The notes beneath the pieces were generated by a model. It searched no databases and had not been told where the DNA came from. It was given only the letters and a program-made list of their open reading frames with translations. From Emcibacter sp048269205 (GTDB lineage: Bacteria; Pseudomonadota; Alphaproteobacteria; Sphingomonadales; Emcibacteraceae), in NCBI RefSeq assembly GCF_048269205.1, contig NZ_JBLXJC010000002.1, positions 687,453 through 751,452 on the forward strand: DNA of 64,000 bases, read 5' to 3'. Shown in pieces: positions 8,102-17,055 of this stretch. The position numbers and the translations under genes were made by a program. The first letter of the stretch is position 1, and every line of letters begins with the position of its first letter.

Positions 8102-9016
8102 ATGTCCTGGGAAAACAAGACAGCCTTCATCACGGCCGGGGTTTCCGGTATCGGTTTCGGCCTGGCACGAGCGCTGAGCAACGCCGGCATGCGGCTGGCG
8201 CTGAGCTATAGAAACGAAGAGCACAAAGAGAGCGCCGCCCGCTGGTTCGAAGAACAAGGCCGCGAACAACCACTGTTTCTGAAACTGGATGTGCAGGACC
8301 GGGACAGATTCGCAGAGATCGCCGACGAGGTGGAAAGTCATTTCGGCAAAGTCCATGTGTTGATCAACAATGCAGGGGTCAGTGTTTTCGGCCCTACCGA
8401 CGAAGCCAGCTATGCCGACTATGACTGGATCATGGGCGTGAATTTCGGCGGCGTGGTCAACGGACTGGTCAGCTTCATCCCCAAGATCAAAGCGCACGGT
8501 GAAGGAGGGCATATCGTCAATGTGGCCAGCATGGCCGCCTTTCTGCCCGGCCCACAGGCAGGTATTTATACAGCCAGTAAGTTCGCCGTCCGCGGGCTCA
8601 CGGACTCCCTGCGTTATAACCTGGCGCCCTATAATATCGGCGTGTCGCTGATGTGTCCGGGCCTGACCCGCACCAATGCCTGGGACAGCGCCCTCAAACG
8701 CCCCGACAATTTCAGCGACAGCGGTTTCTCCCCGGCAGACCAGTCAGAGCTTGAACAGTTCGGCACTGCTTTCGAGGCCGGTATGGACCCGCTGGAAGTG
8801 GGGGAGAAGACTCTGCGCGGTATGACCGGGAACCACGGCCTGATCCTGACCCATCCGGAATTTGCCCAGGACTTTAAAGAGATTTATGAGAAAAGTATGG
8901 CCGCCCTGCCCGACGAGGAAGTACCGGAAGGCCGCCAGCATATCGAAAAACTGCGGCGCGAAGCCATGAAGACCGCCGAAGCAGGAATTATCACCGGCCT
9001 CAAAGACCTGACCTGA
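8102..9016 (+). CDS. Short-chain dehydrogenase/reductase
   Basis: 304 residues, a classical SDR with a Rossmann fold. The cofactor motif is TAGVSGIG (11-18), with Ala for the usual Gly in TGxxxGxG. NNAG lies at 89-92. The catalytic set is Ser143, Tyr156 and Lys160 (YTASK). The C-terminal 100 residues after the SDR core are longer than in minimal SDRs. It should oxidise an alcohol or reduce a ketone with NAD(P). It is transcribed alone on the plus strand, divergent from the SnoaL genes and convergent with the NmrA-like gene four bases away. It could act on the benzylic carbon of an aryl ether, in the manner of LigD-type enzymes (inference). Confidence 0.88.
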   Translation: MSWENKTAFITAGVSGIGFGLARALSNAGMRLALSYRNEEHKESAARWFEEQGREQPLFLKLDVQDRDRFAEIADEVESHFGKVHVLINNAGVSVFGPTDEASYADYDWIMGVNFGGVVNGLVSFIPKIKAHGEGGHIVNVASMAAFLPGPQAGIYTASKFAVRGLTDSLRYNLAPYNIGVSLMCPGLTRTNAWDSALKRPDNFSDSGFSPADQSELEQFGTAFEAGMDPLEVGEKTLRGMTGNHGLILTHPEFAQDFKEIYEKSMAALPDEEVPEGRQHIEKLRREAMKTAEAGIITGLKDLT

Positions 9017-9020
9017 GTTT

Positions 9021-9944
9021 TCAGGCTTCGGCGGCAATCTGCCGGAGCCAATCCCCCTTTTCCAAAACGAAGGAGCGGAAATCCCTGGCCGGACGACCCA
9101 GCAGATCCTGAACATCATTGGACGTCACTTCAAAATGGCCGTCCCGCAACGCCTTCTCATAGGACACCATGTCATCACTGCACCAGGCATAGCCGTTGAT
9201 ATTGAATTCCTTGAACGGCTCCCGCGGGATGCCCATGGAATCGAACTGGGCATAGAGATCCTCATCGCTGACATCGACAAATTCAATGTCTTTACCCGTC
9301 ACTTCCGTGATCAGGTCGGCGATCATGGGGAAGGACCATAGATCCGGGCCGGTTATATTGTAGACCTTGTTTTCATGTCCCTCACCGGTCAGAACTTCCA
9401 CAGCGCAGGCAACACAATCATCCCGGTCTACAAAACTTGTCCGGCCGCCACGGGAACTGGACACCCACCGGCCGCTCTTCAGAGCCTGGGGCGCCGCGGC
9501 CTCCACCATCGAATCCATATACATGCCATCGCGCAGCGCCGTCCAGTTCACACCGCTTTCTTTCAGCAGTTCCTCGGTCCCGTAATGGTCCCGGGCAATC
9601 AGGGCGGTATTTTCCGCCGTCGCCCCGATATAGGAAGTATAGATGATATGCCGGACACCTGCCGCCCGGGCGGCAGTAATGGCATTGCCATGCTGCTTGA
9701 TCCTGTATCCGACCTTCAGGCCGCTGATCAGAAGCATCTTGTCGGCGCCTGTTGCCGCTTCTTTCAGGGAGTCCGGATCATCAAAATCGCCATACACCGT
9801 CTTGGCGCCAAGCTTGGCAAATTCCTCCAGCTTTTCCGGCTTCCTGGACATGAGGATCAGATTTTCGGGCGCCACTCTTTCCAATAACAACCGTGCCGCT
9901 GTCCCGCCAAAATGTCCGGATGCGCCTGTAACAAGTATCTTCAT
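9021..9944 (-). CDS. NmrA/QorB-like NAD(P)-binding oxidoreductase
   Basis: 307 residues of the atypical extended SDR group. TGASGHFGG near residue 6 is the NAD(P) loop. IIYTSYIGA, LRDGMYMDSM and the ITGPDLWSF block resemble NAD(P)H:quinone oxidoreductase QorB and NmrA-like sensors. The typical YxxxK is absent, as usual for this group. It may reduce a quinone or act as a redox sensor. The ATG lies one base after the stop of the carotenoid oxygenase gene (TGACATG), with GAGG seven bases before it, so it is the distal gene of that operon. Confidence 0.82.
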   Translation of the reverse strand: MKILVTGASGHFGGTAARLLLERVAPENLILMSRKPEKLEEFAKLGAKTVYGDFDDPDSLKEAATGADKMLLISGLKVGYRIKQHGNAITAARAAGVRHIIYTSYIGATAENTALIARDHYGTEELLKESGVNWTALRDGMYMDSMVEAAAPQALKSGRWVSSSRGGRTSFVDRDDCVACAVEVLTGEGHENKVYNITGPDLWSFPMIADLITEVTGKDIEFVDVSDEDLYAQFDSMGIPREPFKEFNINGYAWCSDDMVSYEKALRDGHFEVTSNDVQDLLGRPARDFRSFVLEKGDWLRQIAAEA

Positions 9945-9945
9945 G

Positions 9946-11421
9946 TCATTTCCTCACTGAACGGTCCAGTTCGCCTTGCGGCACCCACCATCCGTGCACC
10001 TGGGGGCGCAAACGATGGGGGATTGTGATCTTTGCCACCGGTCCGGCCGCAACATCACCTGCATTGAAAATCCAGCAGCCCTGGTAAAGGTCGCCCTCAC
10101 CCTGCATGATATCCACCATGGCCACAAGCCAGCCTTCATGGCCATTCTCATTTGAGGGCACATGGACCGGTTCGTGAATACCGCTCAGTGGCGGAAAGGC
10201 ATAGGCGTCGATACGCCCGGTCCCGGGTTCGATCCGCATCAGCAGGTTAAATTCGGCCCCGACGACACCCCCCATCAGCGGCGGCCCCTGAAGTTCGGGG
10301 TTTACCGTCAGATACCAGCCCTTGGAATAGGGCCGTCCCTGGTCCTCGTTGGCCGTGCGCGGCATGTCGCCCGGCGGGCCGAGCGGCACCTGGACGAGGT
10401 TGTCGTCACGGCCCTTCATGTCCATGGTCCAGCGCATCAGGCCGCCGCCCAGTTTCTCGGGCGGAATATTCAGGCCGGACGCCCGCTGGATAAAGGGAAA
10501 AGCCACGCTTTCGGTCATATTGTGATCCATATGCACCCGGCCTTCCTCATCCTCGAAGGCATTCATGATATGGAAGGTGGAAACCCCTTTGGGCCCCTTG
10601 AACCAACGCATTTCCGATACATCGCCGTCGCGGGGCATGATGCCGACCCAGCTTTCCAGATCCTGGTGATGAACCCAGTGATCGCCCCCCGCCTTGAGCC
10701 GGTCAAGATCGGCCGTGGTCGGCAACACCGGGAAGAGGGCATAGTTTTCCGTGATAATGAAATCATGCATCAGGGAACAATAGGGCACATCGAACCATTG
10801 TTCTTTCACCAGCGTGCCGTCCCTGTCGGCAATACAATAGGATACCTTGGTGGAAGCAAGGCCATCGGCTTCATAACCGAAGAAGAACATTTCTTTTGTT
10901 TCCGGATCGATCCGCACATGCGCGGTCATGGTTTCCGACTTCAGCGCCCCGCCGAAATCATAGGAGCCAACGGTTTCCAGCGTATGCGGATTGATCTCGT
11001 AGGGGTGGCCGTCCTCCTTGGTCATCAACAGGCGACCCGCATGCCACACCGGAGTGGTGTTGGCCACGGTCCGGTCCACACCCTTGACGGAGGGATCATC
11101 GGTATAGGGATTACGATATTTACCGAACAGGGTTTTGCCCGCAGCCACTTCCGCCTTGTGGCGCGCCGTCTGCACATAGCGGATTTCAAAATCAACCTTG
11201 CCGCCGTCCCGGAAATAAAGTCCTGAAACCATGCCGTCACCGGAAATGGCAGATTCGTCCTCGTAAATCGGCGGGAAAGCCGGATCCGGCACCGCCCGGA
11301 AAAAAGCGCCCTTCACCTCTGCCGGAATTTCCCCTTCAACGTCCAGGTTTTCAAGACGGTATTCATCGCATACCGGTTCGTTCATTCCGGTAAAATCAGG
11401 TGTATCCGGATATTTTCTCAT
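9946..11421 (-). CDS. Carotenoid oxygenase-family dioxygenase (lignostilbene dioxygenase-like)
   Basis: 491 residues, the usual size of bacterial carotenoid cleavage oxygenases. The four iron-binding histidines are visible: His168 (MTAHVRID), His219 (SLMHDFIITEN), His284 (STFHIMNAFED) and His476 (QVHGWWV). The family includes lignostilbene alpha,beta-dioxygenase and isoeugenol monooxygenase, which split an alkene conjugated to a phenol into aldehydes. In an aromatic locus a stilbene- or phenylpropene-like substrate is more likely than a carotenoid. GGAG lies six bases before the ATG. It forms an operon with the NmrA-like gene and follows the two CmcJ-like genes on the same strand. Confidence 0.9.
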   Translation of the reverse strand: MRKYPDTPDFTGMNEPVCDEYRLENLDVEGEIPAEVKGAFFRAVPDPAFPPIYEDESAISGDGMVSGLYFRDGGKVDFEIRYVQTARHKAEVAAGKTLFGKYRNPYTDDPSVKGVDRTVANTTPVWHAGRLLMTKEDGHPYEINPHTLETVGSYDFGGALKSETMTAHVRIDPETKEMFFFGYEADGLASTKVSYCIADRDGTLVKEQWFDVPYCSLMHDFIITENYALFPVLPTTADLDRLKAGGDHWVHHQDLESWVGIMPRDGDVSEMRWFKGPKGVSTFHIMNAFEDEEGRVHMDHNMTESVAFPFIQRASGLNIPPEKLGGGLMRWTMDMKGRDDNLVQVPLGPPGDMPRTANEDQGRPYSKGWYLTVNPELQGPPLMGGVVGAEFNLLMRIEPGTGRIDAYAFPPLSGIHEPVHVPSNENGHEGWLVAMVDIMQGEGDLYQGCWIFNAGDVAAGPVAKITIPHRLRPQVHGWWVPQGELDRSVRK

Positions 11422-11460
11422 AATTTACTCCGCTATATTCTTTAAATATTTTTCAAAATG

Positions 11461-12306
11461 TCAGTCCAGCCAGAAGGCGATCGAACGAATTTCAATACTG
11501 TCCCGCGCATGGGGAACATCGACTTGAGTATCCCGGAAAGAGGTATGGGGAACCCGCCAGTTTCGCCCCTGTGCGCTGTCATAGAAGCCGAACAGAAGTG
11601 CCTCGTCCCGGGTCATGTCCGGGTAGTAGAACCATTCATGGCCGGCGCTATAGGGAAATATGCTGGCTGCAGGCATGTTTTCCTCACCGGGAACCGGCGC
11701 AAAAACCTCATCACCTTCAGGAAGCTCCTCCACCCTGATCATGACATTGTTCTCCCCTTCGTCATCCGCCACAGAATAACCGGCGCAGACGGCCAGGGGC
11801 CAGTCCTGGGGCGGCGGAGAGACCGCACGCCACAGGCTGCTGATATAAAAACGCGACCAGGACGGCACCGACCGACCGGCCATCTCCAGCACTCTCTCGA
11901 TGGCAGGTTCCGCCCGGTTCGGAGCAATATCCACATGAACGTCAGCTCCCGGCGGCTGAATACTCCCGCCCGGGGAAACATGGCTCATACGCCTGACCCA
12001 GCCGAAGGTAACCACCATATCCGCCCCGGTGGCCCGGGCAACAAGCGCCTCGGTCTCGGCCGGATAAAGACGGTTGACCTCTTCCTCATCAGAAAAATCC
12101 GAAATGGCACTACGGTGATTCAGTAGCTGAAAACCGTGACTTTCCAGGGTTGGCGAAGATGGCAACGCGCGGGCATTGGTCACTGTCACCTCGTGAGGTT
12201 CATAAGTGCCTGTATTCATCTCTGCCCCTGGCGCGACAAAACGCCGGTTCACCGGTCCGCCGGGACGCAGGTAGTTCATATGGGCTTTAACCTGTTCCGT
12301 CATCAT
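11461..12306 (-). CDS. CmcJ/NvfI-family oxygenase, copy 1
   Basis: 281 residues. The family contains CmcJ (cephamycin methoxylation partner) and NvfI, a non-haem iron 2-oxoglutarate oxygenase. Landmarks are the facial HVD motif (ADVHVDIAP), WRAVSPPPQDWPLAVC, GHEWFYYPDM, the DEALLFGFYDS core with VPHTSF, and the final RDSIEIRSIAFW. All expected iron ligands seem to be present. It likely oxidises or hydroxylates a small molecule. The ATG overlaps the TGA of copy 2 (ATGA) and no clear ribosome site is seen, so translation is probably coupled. The substrate cannot be named. Confidence 0.82.
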   Translation of the reverse strand: MMTEQVKAHMNYLRPGGPVNRRFVAPGAEMNTGTYEPHEVTVTNARALPSSPTLESHGFQLLNHRSAISDFSDEEEVNRLYPAETEALVARATGADMVVTFGWVRRMSHVSPGGSIQPPGADVHVDIAPNRAEPAIERVLEMAGRSVPSWSRFYISSLWRAVSPPPQDWPLAVCAGYSVADDEGENNVMIRVEELPEGDEVFAPVPGEENMPAASIFPYSAGHEWFYYPDMTRDEALLFGFYDSAQGRNWRVPHTSFRDTQVDVPHARDSIEIRSIAFWLD

Positions 12307-13112
12307 TCATACCAATAGGCGATGGCCCGCATTTCAATACTTGCCCTCGGCGGGGTATCGGGCGGACAGGACGGGTCGTTAAAGGCGGAATGGGGCACCT
12401 GCGACGGCCAGCCCTGCTCACTGTCACAGGTACTGAACACCAGAACCTCATCCACATTCATATCCCGGAAATAACACCAGCGATGGGCCGGATTATGCGC
12501 CACCACAATACCCTCAAAAGACCACTCCGGTTTCCCCGGTTCGTCAAAGATGGCATCGGCAAACACCAGGTCCGCCCGGGCGACTGTCCGCGCATCACAC
12601 AGGGCCAGCGGGACATCCTGCGGAGCCGGGGTCAGCGCCCGCCAGACATTGATATGAACAAAGCGCCTGATCTTTTTGCCTTCCGGCGCCGACGCCTGCA
12701 TCATGTTCCGTGCCGTTTCCGGGCTGATATCCACATGGATAAACCGGGCCGGCCGTGAATTATTAAGCGCACCGGACAGATCGCTTTTCTCGCCAAACCG
12801 CAGAACACCGGGGGCATTCACCAGCACCTCGTCTGCACCGGTAATTTCCCCGACCAGATCAGCAATCTCGCGACTGTATTCAGCCTGAATCGCCTGCGGA
12901 TCAAAAAAATCCCCGACTTTGCTTTTGTGCCCGGCCAGGACAAAGCCTTCCCGGTCAAACCGGGGCGCATCTTCCAGACTGCGGGCATTGATGATTTCTA
13001 CAGTACGGACGTCCAGCTCCAGAATATCCTGCGACGTATCATTGGCATGATATCTGGGCCGCACCTCCATAGGGGCAATATAATTGATTTCACCATGGAC
13101 TGTTTCAGCCAT
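12303..13112 (-). CDS. CmcJ/NvfI-family oxygenase, copy 2
   Basis: 269 residues, paralogous to the downstream copy. It has the same signature: FIHVDISPETA, WRALTPAPQDVPLALCD, HRWCYFRDMNVDEVLVFSTCDS, VPHSAFNDP and the terminal RASIEMRAIAYWYE. The putative iron ligands are kept. The ATG at 13112 is chosen because AAGGGA stands eight bases upstream; an in-frame GTG at 13118 has the site only two bases away. It is the first gene of a minus-strand operon (copy 2, copy 1, carotenoid oxygenase, NmrA-like). The promoter region carries two tandem inverted repeats that fit a MarR operator. Confidence 0.82.
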   Translation of the reverse strand: MAETVHGEINYIAPMEVRPRYHANDTSQDILELDVRTVEIINARSLEDAPRFDREGFVLAGHKSKVGDFFDPQAIQAEYSREIADLVGEITGADEVLVNAPGVLRFGEKSDLSGALNNSRPARFIHVDISPETARNMMQASAPEGKKIRRFVHINVWRALTPAPQDVPLALCDARTVARADLVFADAIFDEPGKPEWSFEGIVVAHNPAHRWCYFRDMNVDEVLVFSTCDSEQGWPSQVPHSAFNDPSCPPDTPPRASIEMRAIAYWYE

Positions 13113-13432
13113 TTTCACCGTCCCTTATGTTCTCCACTATATTTTCCTGCGACAGCATCGGCCCTCACCAGCCGTTGTTTGCCACCCCTGTTGCCGGGGC
13201 TTCGCCACCATCGCGTTGTTCTACATGATGCCACATTTTGTTTGTGTAACAAATTATTTTTGTTGGTGTAGCATATTATTTTTCAGGAAACCTGTCATAA
13301 GGCAGCGTGCCGGCACGATGAAGACATCGCCCGCAATACCAGGGACAAATTGGCAAGGAATCAAGGCAACACCGTGGACAGATAACTGTCCACAGGCCAT
13401 TAATCATTCAGGATAGTGAAAAATATCGCGAA
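13113..13432. other. Intergenic region with operators, no gene
   Basis: These 320 bases separate the first CmcJ-like gene from the stop of the MarR gene, both on the minus strand. They hold two operator-like palindromes (13237-13275) in an AT-rich stretch, consistent with the promoter of the CmcJ operon. No convincing coding sequence, terminator or RNA was seen. Confidence 0.5.
13237..13275. promoter_or_regulatory. Tandem MarR-type operators upstream of CmcJ operon
   Basis: Site 1 (13237-13253) is a perfect inverted repeat, TTTGTT-TGTGT-AACAAA. Site 2 (13259-13275), TTTGTT-GGTGT-AGCATA, starts 22 bases later, about two helix turns, so two dimers could bind on one face. Related sites occur at 8050-8066 and 18098-18114. 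The MarR gene ends about 160 bases away. Confidence 0.6.
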
Positions 13433-13918
13433 TCAGGACTGATTCGCGATCTTGGCAAGAAAACGGAAAAAAGAGTCCATTTCTTCCTTGGTGAAGAGTT
13501 TCTTGAACCTCTGCTCGTGCCCCCTGATCAGTTCCTTGGCCTGGGCCAGAAGGGCCTCACCTTCTTCGGTCAGGCACAATTCGTGACGACGCCGGTCTAC
13601 TTCGGACCTTTTGCGTTTGACCAGACCGCGGGTGCTGAGCTTGTCGATAATCACCAGCATGGTCGCCCTGTCCATCAACAGCACCGAGGCAAGTTCAGAC
13701 TGGGAAATGGCGGGATTTTCCTTGATTAGCCACAATGTGGCCCCCTGTCTCTGGGTCAGTCCAATGGGAGCCAGTGTTTCAAGAAAGTCTCTCTGAAGAA
13801 TGATCTGAGCCCGCTTTAACTGGTAACCGAGCAAATCGTTAAGCCCTTTCAAGCTCACCGGTTTTCCCGACGCCAGCAGTGGCCCTTCCTTGCCTGCACT
13901 GTTTTTCATGGTATCCAT
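13433..13918 (-). CDS. MarR-family transcriptional regulator
   Basis: 161 residues with a winged-helix domain. Recognition-helix region QSELASVLLMDRATMLVIIDKLSTRGLV and the wing KRKRSEVDRRRHELCLTEEGEALL are clear, flanked by dimerisation helices. MarR proteins bind palindromes as dimers and often sense phenolic ligands or CoA thioesters. The inverted repeats shared by three intergenic regions of this locus have the size expected for a MarR dimer, so it is the best candidate local repressor (inference). An in-frame ATG three codons further in is an alternative start. Confidence 0.9.
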   Translation of the reverse strand: MDTMKNSAGKEGPLLASGKPVSLKGLNDLLGYQLKRAQIILQRDFLETLAPIGLTQRQGATLWLIKENPAISQSELASVLLMDRATMLVIIDKLSTRGLVKRKRSEVDRRRHELCLTEEGEALLAQAKELIRGHEQRFKKLFTKEEMDSFFRFLAKIANQS

Positions 13919-14113
13919 ACTTTCAATCTTCCCACCACGTACACGGGGATTTACCGCAGTTTTAGCGGCTTTCAGAAGTCACGTTGTTGATAAATTACAA
14001 CAGTTAACGTGTCAACCGTCCTGATTACCGCCGGTTTAAGGGTCAATCCGTCTGAACAACCCTGTGCATAGTCCCCGGCCACCTTCATCTGCCTTATCGT
14101 CATCCCGCCCCGG

Positions 14114-15097
14114 TTAACTACCCAGGGCCTCGTGCGTTTTTTCATTACTGTTCACGGCGGTGTTTCGGAAATCCCGCGGACTCATGCCGTAATGATTGCG
14201 AAACACCCGTGCAAAATGCGTTGTGCTGTTAAATCCCCATCCGAAGGCAATCTCCGTAATGGTGTGCCGGCGCCAGATCACACCGGACATCTGCCGCGCG
14301 CATTCCTCGACCCTCCGGCGCTGAATATAATTTGAAACCGTCTCACCCTCCTTGGAAAACAGGACATGCAGATAGCGGGTGGAAATAGTGAAAGCGGCCG
14401 CTACCTTGCTGACCGACAATTCCGGATCCCGCAGATTCGCCTCGATATAGCGCTTGATCTGAATTCGCCTTGAGCCGGCCACGGATGATTCACTGGCAGA
14501 AGCCTGATGTTCAGCATTGCAGGTCGTCGCCAGGACATCCAGAAGGTTTTGCCCCAGCCGTTGCTGCACCTCGGGGGAAAGTTCTTCTTCTGCCTGGCTC
14601 CAGATGCTGCACAGCATTGACTTCAGGACATTGCCTGCCCCTCTGTTCCCGGCAATCTTTCTCCCGGCGGAAAGCTCCGGTGCGGGCAGATGTGTTTTCA
14701 GCACCTTGGCCGGCATACACAGAATAAGGGTGTTACACGGTTTTTCGAAACTCAGGGAATAGGGAGAGGCGCTGTCGCACATGACCATATCCCCTTCAGC
14801 CAGTTGCTCCACATGGCCATGCTGCCGGGACTCCACCTTGCCCTCCAGCTGCAGATGCAGGAAAAAATGATGGTCCCGTGCCCGGGAGACATGCCGGGAG
14901 GTACGAATGATCTGGGCCGGCGCCGAACGGGGGTTCGCCAGAGGCAGGTCCCCGAGAGGTATCATGTCCATACTGGCCTGAAACTCGTTAGGCGTCAGCG
15001 CCACCGTTTCCAGATCGGTAAAGGTGTCGCATACCGTATCGTTCCAGTATAGCAGCTTGTTGTCCGCCGCAACCAGGTCTGTGGAAAAATGGTACAT
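14114..15097 (-). CDS. AraC-family regulator with N-terminal cupin-like domain
   Basis: 327 residues. The first 200 form an AraC-binding-like (FeaR-type) domain with RDHHFFLHLQLEG and EGDMVMCDSASPYSLSFE. The C-terminal 100 residues carry two helix-turn-helix motifs (LSVSKVAAAFTISTRYLHVLF, then the TEIAFGWGFNSTTHFARVFR type), ending GMSPRDFR. ATG 15097 has GGGAG eight bases before it; GTG 15100 is less well placed. It is divergent from the acyl-CoA ligase at 15421 and probably activates that gene or the wider cluster in response to an aromatic effector (inference). Confidence 0.9.
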   Translation of the reverse strand: MYHFSTDLVAADNKLLYWNDTVCDTFTDLETVALTPNEFQASMDMIPLGDLPLANPRSAPAQIIRTSRHVSRARDHHFFLHLQLEGKVESRQHGHVEQLAEGDMVMCDSASPYSLSFEKPCNTLILCMPAKVLKTHLPAPELSAGRKIAGNRGAGNVLKSMLCSIWSQAEEELSPEVQQRLGQNLLDVLATTCNAEHQASASESSVAGSRRIQIKRYIEANLRDPELSVSKVAAAFTISTRYLHVLFSKEGETVSNYIQRRRVEECARQMSGVIWRRHTITEIAFGWGFNSTTHFARVFRNHYGMSPRDFRNTAVNSNEKTHEALGS

Positions 15098-15420
15098 CAC
15101 ACAGTCTCCCTATATTTCAGTTCTCCCTATGCCCTGCGTCACGGTGTTGGCGGATCAGAGTTCCCGCTTCCCGATCTGCATGCGGCAAATTATTGCAGCT
15201 CCGTTTATGTAATCTGTTGTCTCGGACCGCTTTTATTTATAATATGCCGCATAACTAACAATAAGTATAGCCAACTATATCTGAATCTCCCCCGGGACTG
15301 TCAAGCATTGTTATGAAAACCGAAATGATATCCATCTTTTATTCCGGCCATTGTTGCTGCTTCCTGAGCGATCCCTTCAGATAACAAATACATGAGAAAA
15401 GAAGAGAAGAGTAGAGAGCA
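15098..15420. other. Divergent intergenic region, AraC regulator / acyl-CoA ligase
   Basis: 323 bases without a gene. A TATAAT hexamer occurs at 15238-15243 with the weak -35-like TGTTGT at 15215-15220, 17 bases upstream, a candidate promoter for the ligase. No clear inverted repeat of the cluster's MarR type was found here. Confidence 0.35.
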
Positions 15421-16989
15421 ATGCGATCAATTGACTATTTTGACAAGGGTGTAGAACTGGCGGGCGACCGCCTTGCCTTCATTGAAGGGGACAAGCAGAT
15501 GACCTTCCGGGAGCTGCAGGCGGAAACCATAAGGTTTGCCGGCGCCCTTGACGCGGACGGCGCTGCCCACCAATCCACTGTCGCCATCTATGCCCCCAAC
15601 CACTGGTCCGTACTGGTGACACTTCTGGGATTGTGGCGCTTCGGCGCCAAATGGATTCCGGTCAATGCCAAAAACTCTGTCGACACCAATATCCAGTATC
15701 TTTCCTACGTGCGTTGCGAGAGGCTCTTCTATCATTCCAGCATGAGCGCCGAAGTCGAACAGCTTCTGGCCAATGTGCCGAGTATCAAAACCGCCGTCTG
15801 CCTCGACCAGGCCAATGGTGATCATCCCTCGCTGGAAGACTTCATGACACGGGGAAACTCCTCCGGCTGGACGGAAGACTGCGATGCCTTCGGCCTGCTG
15901 GACGAGATCGTCGGTATCTTTCCCACCGGCGGCACTACAGGCCCCTCCAAAGGTGTCAATGTCACCAATCTGGGCTGGGGCACCATGCTGTCCACCGCCG
16001 CAGGATTCTGGGATGTGCCGGATACAAAACCTGTCTGTCTGGTCACCGCGCCCCTCACCCATGCGGCAGGTCCGGTTACCGTCGCCACCCTGTCACTGGG
16101 CGCCACCCAGATTATCCTGCCCGGCTTTGATGCGGGCAAGGTGCTGGCTGCCATTCAGGAACATAAAGTCACCCATATCTACCTGCCGCCGACGGCTCTT
16201 TACGGCCTGATGGATCATCCCGACCTGAAGAAATACGACCTCAGCTCGCTGAAAGTCTTTCTGTTGGTCGGCTCGCCGGTCGCGCCCGATAAACTGCGCC
16301 AGGCCGTTGAGATCTTCGGCCCCTGCATGTGCCAGTGTTACGGGCAGGTGGAATCGCCCATGGTCATGACCTGGCTTGACCCGGCCACGGTAGCGAAAGC
16401 CGCCGCCGGTGACCATCCTGAACGGCTGGCGAGCTGCGGCCGGGCCACGCCCCACGTGCGGCTCGGCATCATGGATGACGACGGCAACCTGCTGCCGCCC
16501 GGCGAACGGGGCGAGATCGTCTCCCGCGGACCGCTGGTCAGCCACAGCTATTTCGAAAAGCCGGAAGCCACAGAGGAAGTGCGCACCCATGGCTGGCATC
16601 ACACGGGCGATGTGGGCTACCGGGACGAGGACGGTTTCTTTTTCATCGTCGACCGCAAGAAAGATATGATCATCACTGGCGGCTTCAACGTTTTTTCCGC
16701 CGAAGTGGAAGCTACCGTACTGGAACTGCCGCAAATTCTGGAATGCGCCGTGATCGGCACCCCCCATGAAAAATGGGGTGAAGCCGTCACCGCGATCTGC
16801 GTGCTCGCCGAGGGAGCCAGCATCACCGGGGAAGAAGTGATTGCCCACTGCAAGGCCCGCATTGGCAGTGTGAAAGCCCCAAAGAAAGTGGAATTCTGGC
16901 CGGAGCTTCCGAAAACCCCCGCCAACAAGCTGGACAAAAAAACCATCCGGCAAAAGTTCTGGGGCGATTCCAGTCGCAACGTGGGTTAG
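15421..16989 (+). CDS. Acyl/aryl-CoA ligase (AMP-binding family)
   Basis: 522 residues of the ANL superfamily. The phosphate loop PTGGTTGPSKG lies near residue 165, the A5-like segment CYGQVE near 305, the HTGDVGYRDEDGFFFIVDRKKDMIITGG hinge region (given in part) near 400, and the catalytic lysine segment PKTPANKLDKK at the end. It forms an acyl-adenylate and then a CoA thioester. In this locus an aromatic or phenylpropenoic acid, as for feruloyl-CoA synthetase, is a fair guess, but a medium-chain acid is possible. A purine-rich AGAGAGCA precedes the ATG. It is followed by a strong terminator. Confidence 0.9.
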   Translation: MRSIDYFDKGVELAGDRLAFIEGDKQMTFRELQAETIRFAGALDADGAAHQSTVAIYAPNHWSVLVTLLGLWRFGAKWIPVNAKNSVDTNIQYLSYVRCERLFYHSSMSAEVEQLLANVPSIKTAVCLDQANGDHPSLEDFMTRGNSSGWTEDCDAFGLLDEIVGIFPTGGTTGPSKGVNVTNLGWGTMLSTAAGFWDVPDTKPVCLVTAPLTHAAGPVTVATLSLGATQIILPGFDAGKVLAAIQEHKVTHIYLPPTALYGLMDHPDLKKYDLSSLKVFLLVGSPVAPDKLRQAVEIFGPCMCQCYGQVESPMVMTWLDPATVAKAAAGDHPERLASCGRATPHVRLGIMDDDGNLLPPGERGEIVSRGPLVSHSYFEKPEATEEVRTHGWHHTGDVGYRDEDGFFFIVDRKKDMIITGGFNVFSAEVEATVLELPQILECAVIGTPHEKWGEAVTAICVLAEGASITGEEVIAHCKARIGSVKAPKKVEFWPELPKTPANKLDKKTIRQKFWGDSSRNVG

Positions 16990-17008
16990 TTCCGCCCCCC
17001 AAAACAAC

Positions 17009-17038
17009 AAAAAGCCGCCTTTTCAAAGGCGGCTTTTT
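17009..17038. terminator. Bidirectional rho-independent terminator
   Basis: GCCGCCTTT (17014-17022) pairs with AAAGGCGGC (17025-17033), flanked by five A on one side and five T on the other. It can end both the acyl-CoA ligase transcript and the convergent MDR transcript. Confidence 0.9.
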
Positions 17039-17055
17039 AATACCTTAAGCCGGGT

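Noticed and set aside
10162..11226. 354-codon plus-strand open frame
   Set aside because: It lies wholly opposite the carotenoid oxygenase, which has all four iron histidines; the plus-strand peptide shows no domain.
16093..17010. 305-codon minus-strand open frame
   Set aside because: It is antisense to the acyl-CoA ligase and runs through the terminator; no protein family features.
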